From Actinopolymorpha cephalotaxi (GTDB lineage: Bacteria; Actinomycetota; Actinomycetes; Propionibacteriales; Actinopolymorphaceae), in NCBI RefSeq assembly GCF_013408535.1, contig NZ_JACBZA010000001.1, positions 6,718,850 to 6,782,849 on the forward strand: a stretch of DNA of 64,000 nucleotides, given 5' to 3'. The notes beneath the pieces are model-generated. The model saw only the letters and a program-made list of their open reading frames with translations. It was not told the origin of the DNA and searched no databases. This document shows positions 40,069 through 48,138 of this stretch, in pieces. The stretch's first letter is position 1. Each line of letters opens with the position of its first letter. The translations under genes and the position numbers were made by a program.

Positions 40069-40950
40069 ATGCCCGACACGAACCTCCCGAAGGTGGCCTT
40101 CCTCGGACTGGGCCGGATGGGCGCGCCGATGGCCCGGCACCTGCTGGCCTCCGGGCACGACCTGGCGGTGTGGAACCGCACCCGCGACAAGGCCGAGCCG
40201 TTCGGGCGCGACGGCGCGCGGGTTGCCGACACCCCGGCGCACGCGGCGGCCGGCCGGCAGGTGGTCGTCCTGATGCTGGCCACCCCCGATGCCGTACGCG
40301 AGGTGCTGTTCGACCCCGACGACGGTGTGGTGACCACCGCCGAGCCCGGCACCCTGGTGATCGACTCGAGCACCATCGGACCCACCGCGGCCCGCGAGGT
40401 CGCGGCCCGGCTGGCCGAGCACGACCTGCGTTACGTCGACGCGCCGGTCTACGGTTCGGTCGCCCCGGCCACCGAGGGGACGCTGCGGGTCTTCGCCGGC
40501 GGGGATCCCGCGGACTTCGAACGGGCCCGTCCGCTGCTCGGCCTGTGGGGCGACCCGGACCGGGTGGAGCTGGTCGGCCCGGTCGGCACCGGCAGCGCCG
40601 CGAAGCTGGTCGTCAACCTCACCCTGGGCACCTCGATCGCCGCCATCGGGGAGGCGCTGCGCCTGGGCCGGCAGCTGGACCTCGAACAGTCGCTGGTCGA
40701 CTCCCTGATCGAGGCCAGCCCGCTCGGTACGGCGTTCCCGCCGATCCGGGCCATCATGCAAAGCGGCGAGGCCCAGCCGGCGAACTTCGAACTCGGTCTG
40801 CTGCGCAAGGACCTCGACCTGTGCCTGGCCGAGGCCGACGACCTCGCCCTGACCGGTGCGGCGCGCGAAGCCTGCCAGCGGGCGATGGGCGCGGGGCACT
40901 CCGCCGACGACGCCCGGGCACTCGCGGTGGTGATGGCCGGCCTGATGTGA
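40069..40950 (+). CDS. NAD(P)-dependent oxidoreductase, 3-hydroxyisobutyrate dehydrogenase family
   Basis: A 293-residue beta-hydroxyacid dehydrogenase. The dinucleotide motif is VAFLGLGRMGAPMARHLL (9-26), VIDSSTIGPTAAREVA (about 107-122) is the substrate segment, VDAPVYGSVAPATEGTL the second signature and GTGSAAKLVVNLTLG (about 172) holds the catalytic lysine. In the usual DAPVSGG motif the sequence here is DAPVYGS. It oxidises or reduces a small hydroxyacid or semialdehyde, substrate unknown. GGAG lies before the ATG at 40069. Confidence 0.9.
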   Translation: MPDTNLPKVAFLGLGRMGAPMARHLLASGHDLAVWNRTRDKAEPFGRDGARVADTPAHAAAGRQVVVLMLATPDAVREVLFDPDDGVVTTAEPGTLVIDSSTIGPTAAREVAARLAEHDLRYVDAPVYGSVAPATEGTLRVFAGGDPADFERARPLLGLWGDPDRVELVGPVGTGSAAKLVVNLTLGTSIAAIGEALRLGRQLDLEQSLVDSLIEASPLGTAFPPIRAIMQSGEAQPANFELGLLRKDLDLCLAEADDLALTGAAREACQRAMGAGHSADDARALAVVMAGLM

Positions 40951-40975
40951 GCCGGGTCGGGGCGTCTCGCGGCGA

Positions 40976-41022
40976 AGTGTGAAGACTTGCGGGGCGTATG
41001 CCCACCCGGGGTCTTCACGCTT
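40976..41022 (+). repeat. 47-bp palindromic element, copy C
   Basis: Same layout as copies A and B. Its inner stem is GGGC/GCCC instead of GGTGG/CCACC, a paired change that keeps the hairpin. It starts 26 bp after a stop codon. Confidence 0.85.
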
Positions 41023-41049
41023 TCGGGGGAGCAGCCGGCCCGAGCCGTA

Positions 41050-41096
41050 AGCGTGAAGGTTCACGGTGGGTATCGCCACCCGGCCTCTTCACACTT
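41050..41096 (+). repeat. 47-bp palindromic element, copy D
   Basis: Starts exactly 74 bp after copy C. Outer arms are AGCGTGAAG and CTTCACACTT, inner pair GGTGG/CCACC. Confidence 0.85.
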
Positions 41097-41164
41097 CGCC
41101 ACCCCCCCGGCCGCCCGCATCGGCTCCGGCAGCTCGGCCATGTGCTGGGCGATCTTCCGCGGCG

Positions 41165-41182
41165 ATTCTTCCGCGGAAGAAT
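41165..41182. repeat. 18-bp perfect palindrome, copy 2
   Basis: Identical to 16449-16466. It is preceded at 41152-41162 by a half copy (ATCTTCCGCGG). It lies between converging genes, just right of the twin 47-bp elements. Confidence 0.7.
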
Positions 41183-41233
41183 TCCGGGCCGGGACTGCCG
41201 CTGCGCGCGGCGGTCCCGCACTCCTCGGGCGAG

Positions 41234-42286
41234 TCAGGTGCTCGAACCGTGCTCCCGGGCCAGCTGTGCGCTGGCGGCCACCGTCTCCTCGGTCTGGCGC
41301 CGGCGGAGTGCGGTGTACGCGGAGAAGGCGGCCGCGGGGTCGGGGTGCTCGCGCAGCGCCGCGGCCAGCGCGACCGCGTCCTCCAGCGCCATCGACGCCC
41401 CCTGGGCAGCTGCCGGTGACGCGGCGTGCGCGGCGTCGCCGACCAGCACCATCCGGTCGTCGTGCCAGTGCGGCGTGGTCCGGATGTCGTACGAGTCACC
41501 GCCCACGACCTCCCCGAGGCCGGTCGCCTCGATGATCGCCGCGGCGGGGGTGGCGTCGTCGCGTACCGCCGCGAGGGCGAGGTCGCGCGACTGCTCGGCG
41601 GTGGTATCGCCGGGGCCGCGCTCGCCGGTGACGCGGGCGAACCACCACGTACGCCCGTCGCCGGGTGCGGTGAACCCGAAGAACGCGCGGGTGCCGAACA
41701 CCATGTGGTACGCGTCGGGCGCACTGCCGACCGGGTTGCCGTCGGCGTACCCGTAGACGACGTGCTGGCCGGTGTAGCGCGGAGTCGGTGCCTGCCGATC
41801 GATGAGGTGCCGGGTACGGGAATGGATGCCGTCGGCCCCGACCAGGATGTCGCCCTCGGCGTGGTCGCCGTCCGCGAACCACACCTCGACACCGCTACCG
41901 CCGTCGGCCGGCCGGGCGTCCGTCATGCGTTTTCCGTGCGCGACCCGGATGCCGCGGGCCGCCGCGAGGTCCTGCAGTACGCGATACAGCGTGGCCCGGC
42001 GGAGCGTGCGGGCCGGTCCCTCGATCGCCCGGTGCCGCAGGTGCCGTCCCTCGGCGTCGAAGAGTTCCACCGCGCCGGCGGGGTAGGAGGCGTCGACCAC
42101 GCGACGGCCGGCGCCGATCGCTTCCAGGGCGGCCATGCCGTTGGCCATCACGGTCAGGAAGGCACCGGCGTCGTCGCCGCCGGACGGGTGCGCCTCGTAC
42201 ACCACCGCCGGGATGCCTGCCTGGTGGAGCGCGAGCGCGGTGGCGCAGCCGGCGACGCCTCCGCCGGCGACGAGAACCTTCGTCAT
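41234..42286 (-). CDS. FAD-dependent monooxygenase (PHBH-like)
   Basis: A 350-residue flavoprotein hydroxylase. The FAD motif GxGxxG is VLVAGGGVAGCATALALHQAGI (residues 4-25, in part), DG-type motif appears as ILVGADGIHSRTR near 147 and the GD motif as MVLVGDAAHAASPAAAQGASMALEDA near 283 (in part). The enzyme uses NAD(P)H and oxygen to hydroxylate an organic ring or similar substrate; the substrate is unknown. GGGGGAG lies before the ATG at 42286. A VOC gene lies 105 bp upstream on the same strand. Confidence 0.9.
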   Translation of the reverse strand: MTKVLVAGGGVAGCATALALHQAGIPAVVYEAHPSGGDDAGAFLTVMANGMAALEAIGAGRRVVDASYPAGAVELFDAEGRHLRHRAIEGPARTLRRATLYRVLQDLAAARGIRVAHGKRMTDARPADGGSGVEVWFADGDHAEGDILVGADGIHSRTRHLIDRQAPTPRYTGQHVVYGYADGNPVGSAPDAYHMVFGTRAFFGFTAPGDGRTWWFARVTGERGPGDTTAEQSRDLALAAVRDDATPAAAIIEATGLGEVVGGDSYDIRTTPHWHDDRMVLVGDAAHAASPAAAQGASMALEDAVALAAALREHPDPAAAFSAYTALRRRQTEETVAASAQLAREHGSST

Positions 42287-42300
42287 GAGTTCGACTCCCC

Positions 42301-42322
42301 CTGTCGAGTTCCTGTCGAGTTC
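42301..42322 (+). repeat. Two tandem 11-bp repeats
   Basis: CTGTCGAGTTC occurs twice in a row, just upstream of the monooxygenase start. Confidence 0.7.
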
Positions 42323-42391
42323 CCTGCCGGGCGTGCGGTCGTACGTTCTGTCTGGCGTTCTGGCGAGCGTCGCACACCAGCAGCGGGCCGG

Positions 42392-42817
42392 TCACCCGGC
42401 GGCGACGAGTTCCACCTCGAATCCCTGGCCGTCCTCGAGGTACGCCGCGTAGTGCTCGGGGCCACCCGCATGCGGATGCCGGTCGGCGAACATCAGCGTC
42501 CACCCGTGCGCCGGCGCGGCCGCGACCAGCCGGTCGACCTGGCCGCGGTCGGCGACGTGGAACGCCAGGTGGTTCAGGCCCGGGAGCCGCCGGTCGTGCG
42601 GACCGGGGCGCAGGGCGGGCGACTGCTCGGCGACGAGGTAGGTCGGGCCGAGCCGCCAGCTGATCCCGGCAGCCCAGTCCTGGAAGACGGTCCAGCCGAG
42701 CTCACCCAGCAGCCAGCCCAGGCTCTCCTTGGTGGCGGCCAGGTCGGCGACCCAGAGTTCGACGTGGTGCAGCTGCCCGGGCTGCTCGGTCCGGTCGGGC
42801 TGTCCAGGTGCGGTCAC
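42392..42817 (-). CDS. VOC-family (glyoxalase/dioxygenase fold) protein
   Basis: A 141-residue protein with one vicinal-oxygen-chelate module. LHHVELWVADLAATKESLGWLLGELG starts the first beta-alpha-beta-beta-beta unit and LNHLAFHVADRGQVDRLVAAA the second (each quoted in part); YAAYLEDGQGFEVELV ends it with the acidic ligand. The His and Glu positions expected for metal are present, but the reaction is unknown. The GTG at 42817 is set by a TAACGT box 7 nt upstream. It diverges from the sulfatase. Confidence 0.83.
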   Translation of the reverse strand: MTAPGQPDRTEQPGQLHHVELWVADLAATKESLGWLLGELGWTVFQDWAAGISWRLGPTYLVAEQSPALRPGPHDRRLPGLNHLAFHVADRGQVDRLVAAAPAHGWTLMFADRHPHAGGPEHYAAYLEDGQGFEVELVAAG

Positions 42818-42824
42818 CCGGCCG

Positions 42825-42830
42825 ACGTTA
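42825..42830 (-). promoter_or_regulatory. -10 box TAACGT for the leaderless VOC gene
   Basis: TAACGT on the - strand is 7 nt before GTG 42817. Confidence 0.55.
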
Positions 42831-42880
42831 TCGCCGTTCCCGTTGGGTGATCGCACGACGTCGGCGGGAGGATGGCGGCC

Positions 42881-44311
42881 ATGGCCTCAGCTTCTGGACC
42901 CGCGCCGGCTCCGACGTCCCGGCGGCCGAACGTCGTGCTCATCGTGTCCGACGACCACGGGTATGCCGACCGCGGCGCACTCGGCATCGACCCGCGGGTG
43001 CGAACTCCCGCCCTGGACCGGCTGGCGGCCACCGGTGTCACCTGCGGCCAGGCGTACGTCACCGCGCCGATCTGCAGCCCGTCCCGCGCCGGGCTGATCG
43101 GCGGGCAGTACCAGCAGCGGTGGGGCGCCCGGTGGTTCGACACCAGCGCGTTCCCCGACCACCTGCCCTCGCTGGCCGAACGCTTCGCCGGCATCGGCTA
43201 CGCCACCGGCTACCTGGGCAAGGTGCACTACGGCAAGGAGGGACGCGGGGACCGTGCCTGCCCGCCGCACCACGGTTTCGCCGAGAGCTGGTACGGCCTG
43301 GCCGGTCAGCAGATGGGCCGGCTGAACTACCTCCACCACTCCCGGGAGGCGGTGGAGCGGTACGGGCCGGAGGCGTCGTGGCGGATGGCCGTGCAGCCGA
43401 TGCTCGACGGCGACGAGGAGTCGGAGCTGGACGGCTTCCTGACCGACGAGATCGGCGCCCGGGCGCGTGACTTCGTGGCCCGGCACGAGGATGAGCCGTT
43501 CTTCTTGATGATGGCCTTCAACGCGGTGCACAACTTCTGCTTCCAGCTGCCGGAGGAGGAGCTTGTCAAGCGCGGGTTGACGAAGGTCGACGACTGGGAT
43601 CCCAGGGTGTCGGAGTACGTCGACTGGTACGACGGCGCGATCTGGCCCGGTCTGCCCGACGGTCGGGCGTACTACCTCGCCCAGCTCGAGCTCATGGACG
43701 CCCAGATCGGCCGGCTGCTGGACGAGCTGGAAAGCCGCGGCCTGGCCGAGGACACGATCGTCGTCTACACCACCGACAACGGCGGATCCACCTGCAACTT
43801 CGGTGTCAACGCACCCTTGCGCGGAACGAAGTACACGTTGTGGGAGGGCGGGATCCGGGTGCCGTTCCTGGTCCGCTGGCCGGCCGGAGAGGTCGGGGGT
43901 ACGCCGGGCGAGCGACGGAACGACCGGCTGGTGAGCACGCTGGACCTGTATCCCACCTTGTTGTCCGCCGCGGGTGCCGACCCGTCCGCGTGGGAGCACG
44001 GCGACGGCGTCGACCAGCTGCCCGCGCTGCGGGGTGAGCCGGCCGCGCCCGGGCACGACGCGCTGCACTGGGACTGCGGTTTCCAGTGGGCGGTCCGCCA
44101 CGGCGACTGGAAGCTCCGGCACGCCGACGACGGACCGCACGCGCAGGCGCTGCTGCGGACCGAGCACGCCGAGGTCGGGGTCGGTGACCGGCTCACCCAC
44201 CTCGGCGAGGACGTGGGCGAGGAACGCGACCTCGCCGCCGAGCACCCCGAAGTCGTCGCCGAGCTCACCGCGCGGCACCGGGCCTGGCAGGTCGAGATGG
44301 GTATCGGGTAG
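42881..44311 (+). CDS. Sulfatase (alkaline phosphatase superfamily)
   Basis: A 476-residue type I sulfatase. NVVLIVSDDHGYAD near the N-terminus gives the metal-binding Asp pair, and ICSPSRAGLIGG holds Cys65, the residue oxidised to formylglycine in the C-x-P-x-R motif. KVHYGK and VYTTDNGGSTCNFG complete the active site pattern. It hydrolyses a sulfate ester, possibly of a sugar; no signal peptide is evident, so it looks cytoplasmic. The ATG at 42881 is preferred to 42872 because GGGAGG lies 9 nt upstream. A dedicated formylglycine-generating enzyme is not in the window. Confidence 0.9.
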   Translation: MASASGPAPAPTSRRPNVVLIVSDDHGYADRGALGIDPRVRTPALDRLAATGVTCGQAYVTAPICSPSRAGLIGGQYQQRWGARWFDTSAFPDHLPSLAERFAGIGYATGYLGKVHYGKEGRGDRACPPHHGFAESWYGLAGQQMGRLNYLHHSREAVERYGPEASWRMAVQPMLDGDEESELDGFLTDEIGARARDFVARHEDEPFFLMMAFNAVHNFCFQLPEEELVKRGLTKVDDWDPRVSEYVDWYDGAIWPGLPDGRAYYLAQLELMDAQIGRLLDELESRGLAEDTIVVYTTDNGGSTCNFGVNAPLRGTKYTLWEGGIRVPFLVRWPAGEVGGTPGERRNDRLVSTLDLYPTLLSAAGADPSAWEHGDGVDQLPALRGEPAAPGHDALHWDCGFQWAVRHGDWKLRHADDGPHAQALLRTEHAEVGVGDRLTHLGEDVGEERDLAAEHPEVVAELTARHRAWQVEMGIG

Positions 44312-44314
44312 CGC

Positions 44315-45073
44315 ATGTCGCCGCGAACCGTCGCCGTCCTGTCCGACATCCACGGTGTGCTGCCCGCGCTGGAGGCGGTGCTGGCCGAGCCGGACGTCGG
44401 CGCGGCCGACCGGATCGTGCTCACCGGTGACCTCGCCGCCGGCCCGCAGCCGGTGGAGACCCTCGACGCGCTGGCAGCCCTCGGCGACCGTGCGCTGTGG
44501 GTACGCGGCAACGCCGACCGCGAGCTGGTGGAGTACGCCGCCACCGGCACGATGGCCACCGACGACCCGGTGGCCCGGTGGGCCGCCGGGCAGTTGCGCA
44601 AGGACCAGTTGACACGGCTCGCGGAGCTGCCCACGTCGGTGCTGCTGGAGATCGACGGTCTCGGGCCGGTGGTGTTCTGCCACGCCACCCCGCGCGACGA
44701 CGAGGAGGTCGTCGTGGTCGACTCCCGGCTGGACCGGTGGACCGAGGTGCTGGCCGGCCTCGACCCCGGCGTACGCACGGTGGTCTGCGGCCACACCCAC
44801 ATGCCGTACGCCCGGCTCGCGCACCGCCGGCTGGTCGTCAACCCCGGCAGCGTCGGGATGCCCTACGGCGGGGCGGGTGCGCACTGGGCGCTGCTCGGTC
44901 CGGGGGTGAGCCTGCGGAGGACGGAGTTCGACGTGGACGCCGCGAGCGAGCGGGTGGCCCGCGAGTCCGGCTACCCCGACGCGGCCGAGTGGGCCGACTA
45001 CTACCTGCGTTCCCGGGCCTCCGACGCGGACGCGCTCGAGGTGATGGCACCGCGCGACGGCCGCCGCCCCTGA
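44315..45073 (+). CDS. Calcineurin-like metallophosphoesterase (YfcE-type)
   Basis: A 252-residue phosphoesterase with all five blocks: VLSDIHG (residues 8-14), VLTGDLAAG, VRGNADRE, FCHATPRDD and VVCGHTHMPY followed by NPGSVGMP. These bind two metal ions and hydrolyse phosphodiesters or monoesters; the natural substrate is unknown. It starts 3 bp after the sulfatase stop, so both are co-transcribed. The C-terminal 70 residues are an added helical domain. Confidence 0.9.
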   Translation: MSPRTVAVLSDIHGVLPALEAVLAEPDVGAADRIVLTGDLAAGPQPVETLDALAALGDRALWVRGNADRELVEYAATGTMATDDPVARWAAGQLRKDQLTRLAELPTSVLLEIDGLGPVVFCHATPRDDEEVVVVDSRLDRWTEVLAGLDPGVRTVVCGHTHMPYARLAHRRLVVNPGSVGMPYGGAGAHWALLGPGVSLRRTEFDVDAASERVARESGYPDAAEWADYYLRSRASDADALEVMAPRDGRRP

Positions 45074-45115
45074 TCTCGTGACGTACGCCCAGGCGGGCTC
45101 TGGAAGGATCGGGTC

Positions 45116-45976
45116 ATGAGCGAGCCCGTACCGCCGCCCGGCCTCACCCACGTCTACTCGGGCAAGGTCCGTGACATCTACACCGACGGCGACGACCTGA
45201 TCCTGGTCGCCTCGGACCGGATCTCGGTCTACGACGTCGTGCTGCCCACGCCGATCCCGGACAAGGGACGGATCCTCACCGCCCTGTCGCTGTGGTGGTT
45301 CGAACGGCTGGCCGACCTCGCCCCCAACCACGTGCTGTCCAGCACCGACGTCCCGGCGGAGTTCGCCGGCCGGGCGATCCGGTGCCGGCGGCTGTCGATG
45401 GTGCCGGTGGAGTGCATCGCCCGCGGCTACCTCGCGGGTTCCGGCCTGGTGGAGTACGCCGACCGGGGCACCGTGTGCGGCGTACCGCTCCCGCCCGGAC
45501 TCGTCGACGGGTCCAGGCTGCCCGAGCCGATCTTCACCCCCACCACCAAGGAGGCGGTGGGCGCGCACGACCAGCCGATGACGTACGCCGAGGTGGAGGG
45601 CAAGGTCGGTGCGGACACCGCGAGCGACCTGCGCGACCTCACCGTCGACATCTACCGTCGGGGCGCGCGGATCGCCGCCGAGCAGGGCATCGTCATCGCC
45701 GACACGAAGGTCGAGTTCGGCTTCGCGCCGGACGGCACGCTGACGATCGGGGACGAACTGCTGACGCCGGACTCGTCGAGGTTCTGGCCGGCCGACTCCT
45801 GGGAGCCGGGCCACCCGCAGTTCGCCTACGACAAGCAGTTCGTCCGCGACTGGTCGACCTCCACCGGCTGGAACAAGCAGCCCCCGGCTCCCGAGGTGCC
45901 CGCGGACGTCGTGGCCGTGACCCGGCAGCGCTACGTCGAGGCGTACGAACGCCTGACCGGCAACACCTGGTCCTGA
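45116..45976 (+). CDS. purC: SAICAR synthetase
   Basis: A 286-residue enzyme condensing CAIR with aspartate in purine synthesis. YSGKVRDIYTDGDDLILVASDRISVYD (about residues 14-40, quoted in part) is the N-terminal ATP site, VECIARGYLAGSG the central signature and IADTKVEFGFAPDGTLTIGDE the metal/nucleotide segment (quoted in part). Length fits the family. GGAAGGA lies 7 nt before the ATG at 45116 (AAGGAT could also serve as a -10 box). It converges on the sigma/anti-sigma-like gene with 13 bp between stops. Confidence 0.96.
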   Translation: MSEPVPPPGLTHVYSGKVRDIYTDGDDLILVASDRISVYDVVLPTPIPDKGRILTALSLWWFERLADLAPNHVLSSTDVPAEFAGRAIRCRRLSMVPVECIARGYLAGSGLVEYADRGTVCGVPLPPGLVDGSRLPEPIFTPTTKEAVGAHDQPMTYAEVEGKVGADTASDLRDLTVDIYRRGARIAAEQGIVIADTKVEFGFAPDGTLTIGDELLTPDSSRFWPADSWEPGHPQFAYDKQFVRDWSTSTGWNKQPPAPEVPADVVAVTRQRYVEAYERLTGNTWS

Positions 45977-45989
45977 GCCCGGCCGCGCA

Positions 45990-47738
45990 TCAGGCCGGCG
46001 CGTCCGGCGGCGGTGTCGCCGGGGTCGTCGGGACCGGCTCGCTGGTCGGCGGCGGGGACGGATCGCTGGTCGGCGGGGGTGACGGCTCCGAAGTCGAGGT
46101 CGGCGTCGGCTCCGGCGCCGGGTGGCTGGGCGGCGGAGGTGGGGGCGTGCTCGTCCGGCTCCGGCCGGTGTCCGGGCCGGGCACCGGAGCCGACGTCGCC
46201 GTACGGCTCGGCGTGGGCGCGGGGGCCGTGGCCAACGGGCCGTCCGTCACGGTCGGTTTCGTGCGCGGGGTCGGCCGGCGGTCGACGGTGACGTCGGACC
46301 GCGCCGCCGGCCGGGCGGCCTCGACCACCTCGGGGGTCACCGCGGCCGTCGGCGGAGTCGTCGGACGTACGGGACCCGTCCCCGGCGCGGCCGGTGAGTC
46401 CTGTACGAAGCCCATCCAGTCGTCCCGCGGTGGCCCGTCGGCTTCGGCCGCGTTGCCGGCCGCGTTGCCGGGCACCCGGACCCGGTCGGCGTCGGAGACG
46501 GGAGTGGTGCCGCCGAGCATCGCCACCGTCCCCCAGGCCAGCGCGGCCACCGACCCGGCGGCCAGTGTGCCGACGGCGGCGAGGCCCGCGCTCCGGCCGC
46601 GGAGGGCGGCCGAACCGGCCAAGGAGCCGGCGGAGGTGGCGCCGGTGGCCCACGCACCGGCCCAGAGCTGCCGTCCGGACGAGGCGATGCGTTCGGTCCA
46701 GGAGGGGGTCACCGGCTGCGGGCCCAGCGGACGGGCGGCCGGGTCGACGAGCGCGAAGGCGGGCGGGCCCGACCGTCGCAGGGCGGCGAGATAGCCGGGC
46801 GCGTACGGCCCGAGGACGAGTCCGGCCAGCCGCTCCCGCAGGGCGGCCCCGGCCGCGACCAGCCGCTGATGCAGGTCGGCGCAGGTCTCGCAGGTCCGCA
46901 GGTGGTCGGTGACCACCTCGGCCTCGTTGTCGTACAGGCCGTCGAAGGTGTGCCGGCCCAGCGCCTCGAGGATCTCCCGGCACCGCGCCGGGGTGTCCGC
47001 GCGCTCGTCGAGCAGGTGGCGTACGTAGACCCGCCGGTACGCCGCCTCCGCCCGGTAGCCCGCGACGGCCGCGTCCGCGGCTTCGGTGCCCAGCACGACG
47101 GCGAGACGGTCGGGGGAGTCGCGCTCGACGGCGATGTGCCACAGGGCGGTGAGCACCGACTCCGGCAGGTGCGCGAGCGCGGTGTCAGCAGGGTCGGCAG
47201 GCTCAGCCGGGTCCTGCTCGGAGCGGCGCAGGCCGTTGCCGGCATCCAGCGGCGTGGACGTGGAGACGCGCAGGACCGCCCGCAGGAAGAACGGCCGGAA
47301 CGCCACCCGCGGCCCGGTGCCGGCGTGGACGGTGCCGAGCACCTGGTCGCCGGCCGCCCGCAGCCGGTCCTCGGCTGTCGGCGCGGCGGCGTCGCGGACC
47401 CGGGAGTCGCGGCCCGGGGAGCCGTCGGGGAGTGAGGCGAGAAGGAGCCGGCCGGCGGGTTCGTGCCTCCGGAGGAGTTCGGCGTAGGCGTCGGCGTCCC
47501 CGGAACGCGTGGCCGTGAGCAGGACGGCGTCCGGGCGCGGGCTGCCCGGATTCGACGGGAGCTGCGCCAGCAGGGTGCGCAGCCGGTCGTGGCCGACGTG
47601 CCGCCCGGCCGGGTGTGGCTGTGCCTCCCAGCGGCCGGGAAGCAACGGATGGCTCTGCGCGGTCAGAGGGTGCTGTGGGACCGGCTCGGCTGATCTCGGA
47701 TCGTGCTGATCGTGCGGATCATTCGGGCCTGCCCCCAT
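45990..47738 (-). CDS. Fusion of sigma-factor-like region, zinc-finger anti-sigma domain and membrane anchor
   Basis: A 582-residue protein. Residues 70-105 (LLTATRSGDADAYAELLRRHEPAGRLLL, in part) look like ECF sigma region 2, and 190-245 (LPESVLTALWHIAVERDSPDRLAVVLG..AAVAGYRAEAAYRRVYVRHL, in part) like a region 4 helix-turn-helix. Residues 279-286 give H-x3-C-x2-C, the zf-HC2 anti-sigma zinc motif (HLRTCETC). A transmembrane helix follows at about 385-409, then a Pro/Thr/Ser-rich, probably extracellular tail of 170 residues ending in PPPT/PTSEP repeats. A sigma-like part fused to its own membrane anti-sigma part is unusual; the sigma part may be degenerate. Confidence 0.7.
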   Translation of the reverse strand: MGAGPNDPHDQHDPRSAEPVPQHPLTAQSHPLLPGRWEAQPHPAGRHVGHDRLRTLLAQLPSNPGSPRPDAVLLTATRSGDADAYAELLRRHEPAGRLLLASLPDGSPGRDSRVRDAAAPTAEDRLRAAGDQVLGTVHAGTGPRVAFRPFFLRAVLRVSTSTPLDAGNGLRRSEQDPAEPADPADTALAHLPESVLTALWHIAVERDSPDRLAVVLGTEAADAAVAGYRAEAAYRRVYVRHLLDERADTPARCREILEALGRHTFDGLYDNEAEVVTDHLRTCETCADLHQRLVAAGAALRERLAGLVLGPYAPGYLAALRRSGPPAFALVDPAARPLGPQPVTPSWTERIASSGRQLWAGAWATGATSAGSLAGSAALRGRSAGLAAVGTLAAGSVAALAWGTVAMLGGTTPVSDADRVRVPGNAAGNAAEADGPPRDDWMGFVQDSPAAPGTGPVRPTTPPTAAVTPEVVEAARPAARSDVTVDRRPTPRTKPTVTDGPLATAPAPTPSRTATSAPVPGPDTGRSRTSTPPPPPPSHPAPEPTPTSTSEPSPPPTSDPSPPPTSEPVPTTPATPPPDAPA

Positions 47739-47774
47739 GTACGCGTCCCCTCGTACTGATCATCTGTCGCGCCG

Positions 47775-47780
47775 ACCCTA
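47775..47780 (-). promoter_or_regulatory. Candidate -10 box TAGGGT of the fusion gene
   Basis: TAGGGT on the - strand lies about 37 nt before ATG 47738. GAGGGGA then forms a ribosome-binding site, so this transcript has a leader. No clear -35 was found. Confidence 0.4.
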
Positions 47781-47836
47781 GTGCGTGATCGGCACACTCG
47801 CCACGAGGCGGAAGCGGCCCGGGCGCCGCCCCTCGC

Positions 47837-47842
47837 TAGGCT
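47837..47842 (+). promoter_or_regulatory. Candidate -10 box TAGGCT of purSQ
   Basis: TAGGCT lies about 35 nt before the purS GTG at 47877, leaving room for the GAGGGAG ribosome-binding site. Confidence 0.4.
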
Positions 47843-47876
47843 TGGCCGCAGTTGTCGCTCGAGCAGAGGGAGCACC

Positions 47877-48137
47877 GTGGCCAGGGTCGTCGTCGATGTG
47901 ATGCCGAAACGGGCGATTCTGGACCCGCAGGGCCGAGCGGTCGCGGGGGCGCTGGAGCGGCTGGGGTTCGGTGGCGTCGCGGACGTCCGCCAGGGCAAGC
48001 GGTTCGAGCTCGAGATCGACGGTGAGCTGACCGAGGAGCGCCTCGCGGAGCTGCGCCGGGCCGCGGAGACGCTGCTCGCCAACACCGTGATCGAGGACTT
48101 CACCGTCCGGGTCGAGCACGTCACCACGCAGGCCTGA
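47877..48137 (+). CDS. purS: FGAM synthase small subunit PurS
   Basis: An 86-residue protein. [31 protein letters not shown], with [16 protein letters not shown] after it (both quoted in part), is the PurS pattern. PurS links PurQ and PurL in the three-part formylglycinamidine synthase of Gram-positive bacteria. The GTG at 47877 follows GAGGGAG at a good distance. It is separated from purQ by one base. Confidence 0.94.
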   Translation: MARVVVDVMPKRAILDPQGRAVAGALERLGFGGVADVRQGKRFELEIDGELTEERLAELRRAAETLLANTVIEDFTVRVEHVTTQA

Positions 48138-48138
48138 C

